A stretch of 64,000 bases of DNA from Theocolax elegans (lineage: Eukaryota; Arthropoda; Insecta; Hymenoptera; Cerocephalidae): assembly GCA_026168455.1 (NCBI GenBank), contig CM047426.1, positions 77,527,986-77,591,985 of the forward strand, in the 5' to 3' direction. Both the position numbers and the translations under genes were made by a program. This document shows, in pieces, positions 1 through 11,920 of this stretch; the stretch's first letter is position 1, and each line of letters starts with the position of its first letter. The notes under the pieces were generated by a model. The model saw nothing but the letters and a program-made list of their open reading frames with translations. It made no database searches and was not told the DNA's origin.

Positions 1-778
1 TTGCGCTAGCATTGAAACGAAGCTCGTCTTTCCTTTTTCCTCCACCGTTATTAAAATGCTTTATGGCATGAAATTTCTCGGTGTCAAGGGTGAAGAAAAA
101 ACGTCGAAAGTGCAACGAGCGTCAGTTTCGCGACGAGGCGAAAAGATTAGATATAGCGAAGAAAGATAGAACGAGGAAGATTATGCGAGAGTCGTTAAAA
201 ACGATGGCAGCTCCGTGGTTATCCTCTTTTTCTTTGAGCTGTTCTACAACGGATTTCAAGGTGGTTTGTTTCTCGTTGAATTGGTCTAATATTGGTTATT
301 ACGCATCCCATAATTATTTTCTCATGGCGTATAATCAAAATCTAATTGGCTTTATTCACTCGCTTTCACTTGAAAATATCTACAGTAATATTAATACATT
401 TTTAGTACAGTTATGCCTTGAATATTTTAAGTGAAAAATATTAAACTTCTTCCATAAGCATATTTTGTGCATTTTCATCAAGCGTAAGTATTAGAAAATT
501 TAAAAAATGTCTATAACTTTTTCTCATAAAATGAAATCCTTTTAAAAGGAGGTGTTAGATATTATAAATAAAATAACGATATACAAGTTTTCGTTGATTA
601 ATTCGTAAAAAAATTACTTTTATTTAAATTGCTTTTACATCAGAAATTATTTTTTTACTTAAAAGTGAAACAATATTTTTACTTCTTAACGTGCTGCTGG
701 ATTTCGGCATTCCAATATACTTAGCTTTGAATGTGTAGTTATAAATTTATAGTGCGTTTGATTTTATTACAGAACGTT
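1..778. other. AT-rich noncoding stretch with a modest GC patch near its start
   Basis: The first ~260 bases are richer in CpG (for example around 88-200) and contain an open frame on the + strand that begins at a non-ATG codon and resembles no family I know. The rest is low-complexity AT-rich DNA. No splice-flanked exon or repeat boundary is visible until the tandem duplication begins near 779. Confidence 0.5.
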
Positions 779-1279
779 CAAATATATCACAAACATTTAC
801 GTACAACATATTAATAAATAAGTGAATATGCTGCATACACACTAAATCAATCGATAAATTTTATACTCGATATATCTTTGCGATAACATATGTATTCTCG
901 TATACAAGTCTGTAGTGTGGTTTTAAAAGCAACATTGGTAAAATATTATTCTGCAACTTCATATTCCTGAATATTATTAAACACTTTTATTATTTCTATA
1001 ATTTTTATTAACATTGATTATTGGTTTACTATTTTTCATAAATGAACAAACAATAAAGGTTTTACCAACATAAATTGTTCGATTCCGTCTATATCACAGA
1101 GTACTAAATTTCGTAATAAAAGCCTCAGTTCTGAAATTTATCTTCGACCAAGAATGCAGATTCACTCGGCATCGTACATTTTCCACCAATCTAACCACGA
1201 AAAAGCGTCGATAAAGCATAAGAAGGCTCAAACTAGAAAAAAAACGAGTTCGAGAGAGAGATCCGCAAAACCGATCATC

Positions 1280-1580
1280 CCACATACCGGCGACACCGAA
1301 TGAAAAGGCTAATGTACGCGAGCGTCTTCCTCTCTTTCAGTCATCCGAGGGCCTCATCAATCTTCAGCACCCCGCGTTTTATATGCTCCCGCTATACCCT
1401 CCACCTCCACTTCCACCTTCTCCTCCTTCTCCTGCTCCTCCTGCTGCAGCTCCGGTTTATTGCACAACGCGATAGTTAAAGCGGAAAGATTTACGCGGAG
1501 GTGCATGCATGCAACGAGGACGCGAAATTAACGCCGCCGGAGGCGCATATTAAAATCCGCGTATCTGCATCGACACGCTG
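1280..1580. promoter_or_regulatory. CpG-rich noncoding block, candidate regulatory element (copy 1)
   Basis: A sharp GC/CpG-rich island in AT-rich DNA. It contains a CTC/CTG trinucleotide-like tract at about 1393-1450, a PstI-like CTGCAG core and palindromic bits such as GCCGCCGGAGGCG and TGCATGCATGCA. It lacks a plausible open frame with splice sites, so I read it as a candidate conserved noncoding or regulatory element. An identical block sits at about 3015-3320 in copy 2. Function is inferred from composition only. Confidence 0.3.
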
Positions 1581-2098
1581 GGTTGTTGTGCCTCCATTAG
1601 AACGAGCCTTTTCTTTTTTACTGCCATGTTGTTGGGGAGGATAGTTGCTTCCTATTTTATGACTGGAATGAGGTTCGATACGGAATTTATACGAATTTTG
1701 TGAGTTGGTAAATTAATGAGATTGCCAGGCTGACGTCTACTGTATATGACATAATATTTCGTCTGCTACGTCTTTTCTAAAGATGCATTCGAATTAATCA
1801 TTTAGTCGTACTTTTTTCCTCGCCGTAGAAAATGTTTCATAATTAATAGTTACTATAAATAATAAACTAAAGATTCAGAAATCAATTAGATCAATGAATG
1901 CACCATCTAATATTCTATAAACTAAAGTACTACAAATTCTACAAGATAAAACTCCATATTACGCGATAACTTTATACACAATTTAATTTAGATAAACAGC
2001 TGTAAATAAAACTTTTATTTATAGTACATTTGGAATGGGCTCCTTTTGGCCTTGTTATAAAGAATTAAGTTTATTTCTGAATTCGACGGCTCCTATTC

Positions 2099-2304
2099 AT
2101 AAAGTCCTATCTCAAAAATTAATTAAAAAATGTCCTAACTCAAGAATAATTCTATAAAGTCCTAACTGAAAAGAAAATTCTATAAGGTCCTATCTCAAAA
2201 AAAAATTTAGTCAGTATTATAAAGTCCTATTTCGGAAGTCAATTTTATAAAGTCCTATCTCAAATGCAATTCAATAAAGTTCGATCATAAAAGTCAATTT
2301 TTTA
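2099..2304 (+). repeat. Degenerate ~28-bp minisatellite (TAAAGTCCTATCTCA units), orphan left arm
   Basis: About seven imperfect units built on TAAAGTCCTATCTCA plus an AT-rich spacer, ending in a run of 11 C. This is the copy of the foldback left arm captured by duplication A. It has no partner right arm of its own before copy 2 begins. Confidence 0.8.
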
Positions 2305-3014
2305 AGCCCCCCCCCCCTTCCTTTAATACACTTTCTCTTAACTTCATAAAATTATAATAATATTGATAATTTATATAATTTGAAAACTATTATGACAATA
2401 TAATTTATATTATATTATATTTATATTATTATTTTTATATTATATTTATTTATATTTGTTTCTCTTTAAAAAATTGCCGTTCTCATAACATTGAAGTAAA
2501 AGGTAACATTTTTTATCAAATATCACAAACATTTACGTACAACATATTAATAAATAAGTGAATATGCTGCATACACACTAAATCAATCGATAAATTTTAT
2601 ACTCGATATATCTTTGCGATAACATATGTATTCTCGTATACAAGTCTGTAGTGTGGTTTTAAAAGCAACATTGGTAAAATATTATTCTGCAACTTCATAT
2701 TCCTGAATATTATTAAACACTTTTATTATTTCTATAATTTTTATTAACATGATTATTGGTTTACTATTTTTCATAAATGAACAAACAATAAAGGTTTTAC
2801 CAACATAAATTGTTCGATTCCGTCTATATCACAGAGTACTAAATTTCGTAATAAAAGCCTCAGTTCTGAAATTTATCTTCGACCAAGAATGCAGATTCAC
2901 TCGGCATCGTACATTTTCCACCAATCTAACCACGAAAAAGCGTCGATAAAGCATAAGAAGGCTCAAACTAGAAAAAAAACGAGTTCGAGAGAGAGATCCG
3001 CAAAACCGATCATC

Positions 3015-3320
3015 CCACATACCGGCGACACCGAATGAAAAGGCTAATGTACGCGAGCGTCTTCCTCTCTTTCAGTCATCCGAGGGCCTCATCAATCTTC
3101 AGCACCCCGCGTTTTATATGCTCCCGCTATACCCTCCACCTCCACTTCCACCTTCTCCTCCTTCTCCTGCTCCTCCTGCTGCAGCTCCGGTTTATTGCAC
3201 AACGCGATAGTTAAAGCGGAAAGATTTACGCGGAGGTGCATGCATGCAACGAGGACGCGAAATTAACGCCGCCGGAGGCGCATATTAAAATCCGCGTATC
3301 TGCATCGACACGCTGGGTTG
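3015..3320. promoter_or_regulatory. CpG-rich noncoding block, candidate regulatory element (copy 2)
   Basis: Duplicate of the block at 1280-1580, apparently identical to it. If the block is an enhancer or promoter, the duplication doubled its dose. Evidence is composition only. Confidence 0.3.
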
Positions 3321-3830
3321 TTGTGCCTCCATTAGAACGAGCCTTTTCTTTTTTACTGCCATGTTGTTGGGGAGGATAGTTGCTTCCTATTTTATGACTG
3401 GAATGAGGTTCGATACGGAATTTATACGAATTTTGTGAGTTGGTAAATTAATGAGATTGCCAGGCTGACGTCTACTGTATATGACATAATATTTCGTCTG
3501 CTACGTCTTTTCTAAAGATGCATTCGAATTAATCATTTAGTCGTACTTTTTTCTCGCCGTAGAAAATGTTTCATAATTAATAGTTACTATAAATAATAAA
3601 CTAAAGATTCAGAAATCAATTAGATCAATGAATGCACCATCTAATATTCTATAAACTAAAGTACTACAAATTCTACAAGATAAAACTCCATATTACGCGA
3701 TAACTTTATACACAATTTAATTTAGATAAACAGCTGTAAATAAACTTTTATTTATAGTACATTTGGAATGGGCTCCTTTTGGCCTGTTATAAAGAATTAA
3801 GTTTATTTCTGAATTCGACGGCTCCTATTC

Positions 3831-4036
3831 ATAAAGTCCTATCTCAAAAATTAATTAAAAAATGTCCTAACTCAAGAATAATTCTATAAAGTCCTAACTG
3901 AAAAGAAAATTCTATAAGGTCCTATCTCAAAAAAAAATTTAGTCAGTATTATAAAGTCCTATTTCGGAAGTCAATTTTATAAAGTCCTATCTCAAATGCA
4001 ATTCAATAAAGTTCGATCATAAAAGTCAATTTTTTT
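3831..4036 (+). repeat. Left minisatellite arm of foldback element
   Basis: Seven degenerate units of roughly 25-37 bases with the core TAAAGTCCTATCTCA. The array ends in T7 and a run of 11 C. It is the sequence counterpart of the orphan array at 2099-2304. Confidence 0.8.
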
Positions 4037-4142
4037 AAGCCCCCCCCCCCTTCCTTTAATACACTTTCTCTTAACTTCATAAAATTATAATAATATTGAT
4101 AATTTATATAATTTGAAAACTATTATGACAATATAATTTATA

Positions 4143-4177
<35 letters not shown>

Positions 4178-4824
4178 TATTATATTTATTTATATTTGTT
4201 TCTCTTTAAAAAATTGCCGTTCTCATAACATTGAAGTAAAAGGTAACATTTTTTATTCAAATATCACAAATTTCAAAACTGAATCTAAAAAAAGTTGCGG
4301 CAGATTCAGGCCCATCTCTGTCGTCAAGTACATTTTAAATGTCTTACTTTTTTATTTTCTTTTTAAATGAATTACTTATATATTTTGACCTCTTAAATAA
4401 TTCTACTTATATAATATATAGTATATATATATTATATGATATATATTTATAATAGATCCAATTGGCAGAATATTTACCCTAGTGGAAAAGTGAACATTTT
4501 TTGGTTAAGTGAAACGTTTTTTCGGGCATTAATGTACGATTTATGGCCATTTTAATGGCAATGGCCAATTTCTTGTCTAAAAAACGTTTCATAAATGCTC
4601 GAATTTCCAACTGGATACAAAATTCAAATTTTAATATTTTTTATATACTTATAAAATCTCGATAACGAGGTTAATGAAATATAAGTGTACTCTTTACATG
4701 AGCATTATTATCCGATTCTGCATATATATTTATATTTTTAGATAAAGGTGTAAATATTATTTTTATAATTTATTGTTTTTATTAAAAAACTTATTGTTTA
4801 ATGATTTTGTAGCTTTCAAAATTT

Positions 4825-5012
4825 GAGATGAGATAGGACTTTATAGAACTGACTTTTTCAGATAGGACTTTATAAAATTGTACTTCTGAGATAGGACTTT
4901 ATAAAATTATACTTCTGAGATAGGACTTTATAGAATTATAATTAAGATAGGATCTTATAAAATTTTCTTTAAGATAGGACTATATAGAAATGACTTCTGG
5001 TATAGGACTTTA
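4825..5012 (-). repeat. Right minisatellite arm of foldback element (inverted)
   Basis: About seven units carrying GATAGGACTTTATA, the reverse complement of the left-arm core. Individual units differ from each other, so the arms have diverged while keeping the same core and period. Confidence 0.8.
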
Positions 5013-5028
5013 TGAATAGGAGCCGTCG

Positions 5029-5105
5029 AATTTCTTTATGAACTTTGTATAAGATGGAAAGCTTGACAATAAATACAACTCAAAACAACTTTATTGTTCA
5101 ATGAG
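5029..5105. other. Short AT-rich spacer
   Basis: Lies between the foldback element and duplication B. Nothing recognisable. Confidence 0.5.
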
Positions 5106-6187
5106 TAATAACATTTATTTAACAAAAATATTATTTACAAAAATTTGAAAATGTACTTATAGATAGGTATTTTCATAGCCTCGATGTCAAACATGTATCA
5201 AGTGATGAAGTTACATCATTTTTATTTTAATTTCCTGACCGATTTCTCGAGTGTCTCGGAGCAAGGTATACACATAAAATTCTCATCCATTTTTTACAGC
5301 CTCGTAAACCGTAATTTTCGAATACACAAACATAAAGGTGTAACCGTATAGAAGCAAATCGCACGCGTAAACTAAAAATTTTACGGTATAAATCGACAAA
5401 CTCAAAAAATGTTTCAAGTGCACTTTAATCGCGAAATAACTGAAATAAAGAAAGGAAAAAAAACGACCTAGTACGAAATTAGATAACAAGTGGAGGTGCA
5501 AATATACGAAGGACAAAAAACAACGATGTATCAAAGACAATGCGAGGATGACCCAGCGGATTCCAATCCCGTATTGTAATCTTTGTCTGATCGTCGATAA
5601 CGCGATCAAACACAAACATATGGTCGATAACGCCATACGGCGCGGGCGTATTAACGTGAAATTCGTGGCGTTACGCTCATTGTTCAGCGATTAATGAAGT
5701 TTTAACCCTCTGTCGAGAGGTGAAAGCAAATATTGCGGGAAATTCACGTCCTGTGCAATTAATTGACCGGTTGAAGAAATGTTGGTGACGCGCCTTAATC
5801 GCGTGAGCTTAATTAACTGCGGTTAATGACTGAATTATTCCGAGTTAGAGAAAACCGACTGCGTATACGTGATATAAATTATATTTTACTTAGAGTTGTA
5901 CTTCAATTTATCTGTTTGTCGTATTCTACTTATAGTCTAATTAATTGCAATTGTACTTATAAATTAATAATTTTTAATTTTATTATCTATTCACAAATAT
6001 CACCAAGTAATTCCGTGAGATTCATATATAATTCATTACAATTTATTATAATTAAATATATGTAAAAGCTATTTATACTATCGCATAAAATCACACAAAA
6101 GTGCACGGTAACGCAATAAGATGATCTGCATCTATCCTAGTTTTAACCATAAGACAATACACAAGAAATGAGAATTTTTTTTATTAT
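5106..6187. repeat. Tandem duplication B, copy 1 (~1.08 kb unit)
   Basis: Matches 6188-7268 at an offset of 1081-1082 bases. The unit holds a moderately GC-rich core (about 5530-5830) flanked by AT-rich DNA. The copies differ by homopolymer lengths and by at least two substitutions (AACTGAAAT versus AACTTAAAT, and AAAGGAAA versus AAAGGGAAA near 5441-5462). Open frames of 79 aa (+) and about 117 aa (-) exist but look like chance frames: they are low complexity, match no family and are altered by the homopolymer changes. Confidence 0.95.
5640..5830. promoter_or_regulatory. Candidate regulatory block in duplication B, copy 1
   Basis: A CpG-containing patch with several TTAATT/TAATTAA homeodomain-type core sites and inverted repeats (TTAATCGCGTGAGCTTAATTAA). 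No open frame fits. An identical patch lies at about 6720-6910. The regulatory reading is inference from composition and motif density. Confidence 0.3.
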
Positions 6188-7268
6188 GTAATAACATTTA
6201 TTTAACAAAATATTATTTACAAAAATTTGAAAATGTACTTATAGATAGGTATTTTCATAGCCTCGATGTCAAACATGTATCAAGTGATGAAGTTACATCA
6301 TTTTTATTTTAATTTCCTGACCGATTTCTCGAGTGTCTCGGAGCAAGGTATACACATAAAATTCTCATCCATTTTTTACAGCCTCGTAAACCGTAATTTT
6401 CGAATACACAAACATAAAGGTGTAACCGTATAGAAGCAAATCGCACGCGTAAACTAAAAATTTTACGGTATAAATCGACAAACTCAAAAATGTTTCAAGT
6501 GCACTTTAATCGCGAAATAACTTAAATAAAGAAAGGGAAAAAAACGACCTAGTACGAAATTAGATAACAAGTGGAGGTGCAAATATACGAAGGACAAAAA
6601 ACAACGATGTATCAAAGACAATGCGAGGATGACCCAGCGGATTCCAATCCCGTATTGTAATCTTTGTCTGATCGTCGATAACGCGATCAAACACAAACAT
6701 ATGGTCGATAACGCCATACGGCGCGGGCGTATTAACGTGAAATTCGTGGCGTTACGCTCATTGTTCAGCGATTAATGAAGTTTTAACCCTCTGTCGAGAG
6801 GTGAAAGCAAATATTGCGGGAAATTCACGTCCTGTGCAATTAATTGACCGGTTGAAGAAATGTTGGTGACGCGCCTTAATCGCGTGAGCTTAATTAACTG
6901 CGGTTAATGACTGAATTATTCCGAGTTAGAGAAAACCGACTGCGTATACGTGATATAAATTATATTTTACTTAGAGTTGTACTTCAATTTATCTGTTTGT
7001 CGTATTCTACTTATAGTCTAATTAATTGCAATTGTACTTATAAATTAATAATTTTTAATTTTATTATCTATTCACAAATATCACCAAGTAATTCCGTGAG
7101 ATTCATATATAATTCATTACAATTTATTATAATTAAATATATGTAAAAGCTATTTATACTATCGCATAAAATCACACAAAAGTGCACGGTAACGCAATAA
7201 GATGATCTGCATCTATCCTAGTTTTAACCATAAGACAATACACAAGAAATGAGAATTTTTTTTTATTA
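6188..7268. repeat. Tandem duplication B, copy 2 (~1.08 kb unit)
   Basis: Second copy of the 5106 unit. The junction falls in a GTAATAACATTTATTTAAC context following TTTTTTTTATTAT. The right edge (TTATTATTTAACC) shares TTATTAT with the junction, again pointing to short homology at the breakpoint. Confidence 0.95.
6720..6910. promoter_or_regulatory. Candidate regulatory block in duplication B, copy 2
   Basis: Duplicate of 5640-5830 with no difference that I can see by eye. Confidence 0.3.
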
Positions 7269-10200
7269 TTTAACCATTGTACTTTTTATACTTCCACCTC
7301 GGTAAATATTAGAATTTAAGAAACAAAGCGTGTATAACAAATATTCCTTGAAAAAATGTAAGGTATAAATATACATATACCATTAAAAATAACCTCTACA
7401 TACAACGGTTGAACAAATGTTTATTTTCAAAAATAAAAATATCAAAAATATGTGTTATGGTAGCGTACATTTTTTGATTGCCCGCATACTTCTTTGATAT
7501 ATTTTTCTGACATATATTTAACTGCATATCATTATACAAAATTTTTTGAAAATGCACTGGTTATTCCTTATACATTATTATTCTCAATAGATTTATTATA
7601 TGTACAAACCTCGTATTATAATCTATGAAATGTAGTCGACTTCAGTATAATTAAAAAAGTTGTGATAATTTACATGTGTAATTTAAGAAATTTTTCTTTA
7701 ATCTCAATATTTACATTTATGCAAGTACATTCATGTAAGGAAATCTTTAAAGCTAACAGACTTTCTTATCTTTGTTATTACCCATGTTTAAAATATATTT
7801 CATATACACGAACATATACCTACATATATGTACAGGTTGTTTACAAAAATCAACCTATGAAATTGCGGGCATAATTCATGTAACGTCTTTCGACCCACAC
7901 ATCTCTTATCATAAAACAAACCTCTTAGGGTTTCAGGCGCTAAACACGTATGAAAAAAATTAGTACGTTCTTCTACTTGTTATGCATATTTTTTGCTGTG
8001 TACGTATCTATCACCCACGTTATATTTCTTATATTTTTCATTATACTTATACATACACATAATACATTTTCTGTATACAATAAGTTTCTTATAAATTCCA
8101 GATTTTAACAAATCTGATGATATTTGTATTGTAAAATTTTAAAATTAATTAAACCGGATTCAGAAGAAAGGAATTTTATTCGTTTTTCAATCTGTATATG
8201 AAACCGTCGGTTTCAGGCGATTGATTTATTTACATTGACAAAGTATGTTTTTGACATTTTGGTTGAATTCTCTGCAATGCGAACTAATACTCATTTCACG
8301 ATTTGACGAATGACCATTTAGGTTATTTACAACCTTTTTTCTTTCTTTTTTTTGTAATATACATTATATGTAGCAAAGCGTACAAGCATTTTGGTGTCTT
8401 CTCTTTGGGTAATATTAATTAAAATGAATTATGCTGGCAATGTCAGGATTCGAAAATTGACATAATTGTATTACGCTGTACATTCGTGAAATACGTGTGT
8501 ATATTTAATTAAAACATTTTTTAAATTAAATTTTATATTTTTATGGTAAAGCTATATAAAAAAATTTGCTAGACATAAATTTTATTTATGGCAAAAAAAT
8601 TTATGTTAAAAATATGTACAAGATTGATCGATTCTTCATGTACATGTTGATATTTCTCAGTGAAAATATCTATTATATCCTATATACTCAAGTATAAATA
8701 AATCAGTAAATGTATTATCAATCATATTTAAATGAAAAAATGTAACTTGAACATTCTTTAACACTCTATATGTGTGATTAAAAGTACTTGACATTTTTGC
8801 AAAAATTTCATCAACCACAAATTTTTAACTCAATAAATTGACATGGAATATTCCAAATATTCTTTTACACAAATACCTGTCGTATACTTTTCATGTTTTT
8901 CAGGAAGACGAGTTGAAGCATCAGACCAGAAGTGAAGTGGGTATAAGAAAGAAAGAGAGAGATAGAGAGAGAGAGAAATAAAGTATAGTACGAGAGGGCA
9001 AACAGTGAATAAAAGATAACGCTCTCGAGTGGTCGTCTCTGATCTTTCTTTTTTTTACGACTTAAAGAAGAGAAGGATAGAGCTTGGTTCAAAATGTATA
9101 AGGTATCTTACTTCTAGGATCCATGTCTTGAGTAACCCGGATTTCAATCTTATTTTCTCGCCTTCGCTCCGAGTAAGTATTTCGATGCACTCAGGGCCTT
9201 CTTACTCGCGAACTTTACGGCTATTTCGCGCGTCAAGATCTGTGATCCACAGAACGAAGATTTTTAATATGAGAGGATTACTTTTTTTGAATTTAACTTG
9301 GTGTTTCATTCGAATTGAATATTTCTTTGAATATTTTGAAAGAGGCGTAATGTTGTTGAATAATTATTATTTTCAATTATAAATAATTTATGTACTGGCT
9401 TTGCTGTATTTTTAAAGATAAATATTTATCATATATGATATAAAATATGGTGGAACCGCTTTCTTATCGACAATTTATATTCTTATAATTTACACTACAT
9501 AAGATTTTGCACTATCTAATTTACATTAAAGTTGAATTTATATTCATTTTTTTTATCATAACTGATGTCACTTTGCTTTTTACTGTTCGATACATTTTTA
9601 ACCTACAACAAAATATTATTTTTTCTCGACTACACCTTTTTGGCGCGACCGCTATACGGGATAGCCTTATATTTTTAAAAGTATTTAAGCAAGAGAGAAA
9701 AATATACCGTAACTGTTATTGTATACTTCTTGCAGATTTGTATCGACTTCGTTTAATCCACTCGAATATTCAAATATTGACGTAAAATACATTTCTCTAC
9801 AAAATATTTGTAATTTACTGATTGTATGGATTTTCGAATATAATAAACAACTTGAATGCAGTTTCAAGATTGAACCAGCAAACATAAAATTATAGCAAGT
9901 TCAGTTTCAATAAAAATCTCTTTAATATTTTAAAGTTTTTTTTCTACAATGAACAAAGTAAAATGAACATGAATATTAGAAAAGAAAAATAACTTGAAAG
10001 TAAGATGAATTGTAACTATAAAAGTGAATAAAATAGTACGTGCAAGCAAATGGGTTGTTCAAAATAACCTGAAGTGAAAATTAAATAGTAATTTTTACAT
10101 AAATTTAAATAATTAAATATATTCCTGTTCAATCTTTTTAATACAATCATAAAAACTAAAGCTTAAAATTATATATTAAATTGCCTGTATTATTTTCATG

Positions 10201-11639
10201 CTAAACTCTTTATTAATTAATTTTTCTTTTAAATACATATTTCATCGTTTTGATATTAACATTCTTTACAAGTTCAACTCTTAATAATCTTAATCTACGG
10301 AGCTATCGACACTAAACGAGCTAAATCTAGTCGACGGCATTTCTAAATTATACGAAAAGATGAGACGAGAGTGAGAGACTGGGACGTTTTCCGGCCGAGT
10401 CATACGATACACCTGTTGCTCATTTGTGGTATTACTCAAGTATTCTAAACTATTATGGAAAATCGAACGATTTCGCACCCAAAATCTGAAATCTCAACTT
10501 GGATTGTTAAATGTTTAAATTCCTTAGATATCTAAATACTATAAATCTTAGTATTAACTTTGAAATCTTAAATTCTTCAGCAATTGATAAATTTTAATAT
10601 TTTGGGCTGATATTCTATCTAATTATATATGAAATATCTGTAATGATACAAAATAAATATACAAAATAAAAGAAACTAAAAAATGATTGTAAAAAATATT
10701 AAATTTTTATGTGTTGTTTTCCACAAATTGGTATCTATTTCCGCGGATGAAAAAAGGTGCTTCCTAGCTGAAACTCAGAAAATAACTGAACTATACGAAT
10801 AATCGCCTTTTATTTCCGAAGTGTATATAAAAATTTTACCCAAATTATCCTGGAGAAAGTCATTTTATTTGACAACAACGACATTTTAAGTTTTTTCTTT
10901 ATATATCATTTTAAATTTTATACAATATTTTTTTGTCTACTTATGCTCACAAAATTTGATTTCTTAACTAAAAATATGATATGGTTACTATTTTTATATT
11001 GACGGTAACGTGAATGCGGGGGCTAAAACGTGAGCCACGAGACTAAAAAATAACTGTCGGGAATAAAAGGTAGTTTTACACTCTGTAGGTCATAAAATAC
11101 AATTTTACTTCCCCGTTTGAAGACAATAAACTGGACTTCTCAGGTGGTTTGGGTGAAAAATAAATCATTCATAGGATAGAAGCTTTTTTGGATTGTTCTT
11201 AATTTGATAGCAGAATTGCACACGTTCTATCAAATATCTATCTCTATTAGAACATGTAAAGAAAACTTTTTAAACAAACGTCTCATTTGATTCTAGGCAC
11301 GTTTCAATCCATCGTGGTCGTGTACGTGTTTCGTATATAAACCAACAGTACCAAATCATCGAGTTTGTCAATGAATACTGGCGAATCGTATCATAAGACT
11401 ACACCGTTGCACCTTTGCGTTTAAATATACCTACATGGATTCTCACCTATGGATTATACATTTATGTCGACGGATTGGAATTATTCAAAAGGATCAACGT
11501 TGCACTGATTACTTAAATCTGCTGAATAATAATGATTGTTAGTTACCGTACAATATGTACATACAAAACTTTAACGTGACTATGTATACTTTTGAAACAT
11601 AATCATGTTTTAATTAGACAGAAATGAAGATATAGACGT
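7269..11639. other. AT-rich noncoding stretch
   Basis: No exon, RNA gene or bounded repeat is recognised. It contains a purine-rich GA microsatellite at about 8949-8985, a small inverted repeat AGGTTG/CAACCT at 7835-7857, and mild CpG patches at about 9000-9250 and 10290-10400. The short open frames here are AT-driven and unconvincing. Confidence 0.5.
8949..8985 (+). repeat. GA-rich microsatellite
   Basis: Reads GAAAGAAAGAGAGAGATAGA followed by further GA repeats. Simple repeat; GAGA-type tracts are often found beside promoters, but no promoter is otherwise supported here. Confidence 0.7.
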
Positions 11640-11920
11640 ACATTTTAGGCGTTACGCAAATTTTCAAATGATCGATACGGTGATAAGGAGTAAGAGGTCG
11701 GCAACTGTGGTGGGACGAAAAACGAAAAGCCGATATAGAGCGCGCGAACGAGTTTGTTTACACGTCGGTGCAGTATCTCCAGGACGACGCGTTACTCGAG
11801 AGTCGAGTGAAAAAGAGGCTTTGCTTTCTGGCGTTTAGGAATGCGAGCTCAAAATCATTGACTGCCGCGTTTGCGAAAACGGATTTACGAGTTTTCGTTT
11901 GCTCGGTTAATTTAGGGTAT
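11640..11920. promoter_or_regulatory. CpG-rich patch, candidate regulatory block or 5' exon
   Basis: Contains GCGCGCG, TCGAGAGTCGAG and further CpGs within AT-rich surroundings. Open frames of about 70 aa exist on both strands, antisense to each other, which is typical of GC-richer DNA with fewer stop codons rather than of a gene. No confident splice structure. Confidence 0.2.

Larger units (their letters stand above)
779..2518. repeat. Tandem duplication A, copy 1 (~1.74 kb unit)
   Basis: This copy is nearly identical to 2519-4267, at an offset of 1735-1736 bases. It holds an AT-rich left part, a CpG-rich block at about 1280-1580 and the left arm of a foldback-like element from 2084 onward. 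The differences from copy 2 that I could read by eye are almost all one-base length changes in homopolymers (TT/T, CC/C, AAAA/AAA, T6/T7), plus a rearranged (TTA/TTTA)n tract near 2400-2455. No gene is recognised; the 63-aa minus-strand frame at 1094-1285 is carried along in both copies and resembles nothing I know. Confidence 0.95.
2519..4267. repeat. Tandem duplication A, copy 2 (~1.74 kb unit)
   Basis: This is the second copy of the unit starting near 779. The junction at about 2517-2530 is a hybrid: it reads like the right boundary (about 4257-4268) and then continues like the left boundary (about 779-795), sharing an AAATATCACAAA-like stretch. That suggests unequal exchange or repair at short homology. 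This copy carries the CpG-rich block at about 3015-3320 and the full left arm of the foldback-like element, which continues beyond the duplication to 5028. Confidence 0.95.
3816..5028. mobile_element. Foldback-like non-autonomous element with minisatellite inverted arms
   Basis: The left end CGACGGCTCCTATTCATAAAG (from 3816) is matched by its exact reverse complement at the right end (to 5028). The inverted match runs about 27 bases at each end. Inside each end lies an array of about seven ~28-bp units: TAAAGTCCTATCTCA at 3831-4036 and the inverted form TGAGATAGGACTTTA at about 4825-5012. AATT flanks both sides (3812-3815 and 5029-5032), which is compatible with a 4-bp target duplication, although AATT is itself palindromic. 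The middle (about 4500-4610) is also partly palindromic, with GAAACGTTTTTT and AAAAAACGTTTC facing each other. No coding potential is seen, so it would depend on a transposase made elsewhere. Family not assigned. Confidence 0.7.

Noticed and set aside
1094..1285. 63-aa minus-strand frame, repeated at 2829-3020, as a duplicated small gene
   Set aside because: Both copies exist only because the DNA is duplicated; there is no known motif and no splice or start context. The composition follows the local DNA.
2098..2304. CRISPR array, because of regularly repeated ~28-bp units
   Set aside because: Units are degenerate and contiguous without distinct spacers, and the DNA is eukaryotic; it is a minisatellite arm of a foldback element.
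5283..5636. 117-aa minus-strand frame and its 77-aa relative at 6484-6717 as a paralogous gene pair
   Set aside because: The frames diverge in length through a homopolymer change in the duplication; low-complexity Leu/Ser/Phe content and no family resemblance.
5826..6065. 79-aa frame, repeated at 6907-7146
   Set aside because: Identical translation is explained by the tandem copy; Ile/Tyr/Asn-rich chance frame in AT-rich DNA.
7835..7857. TIR of a transposon (AGGTTG ... CAACCT)
   Set aside because: Six-base stem around an 11-base spacer; too short, no matching distant end or target duplication.
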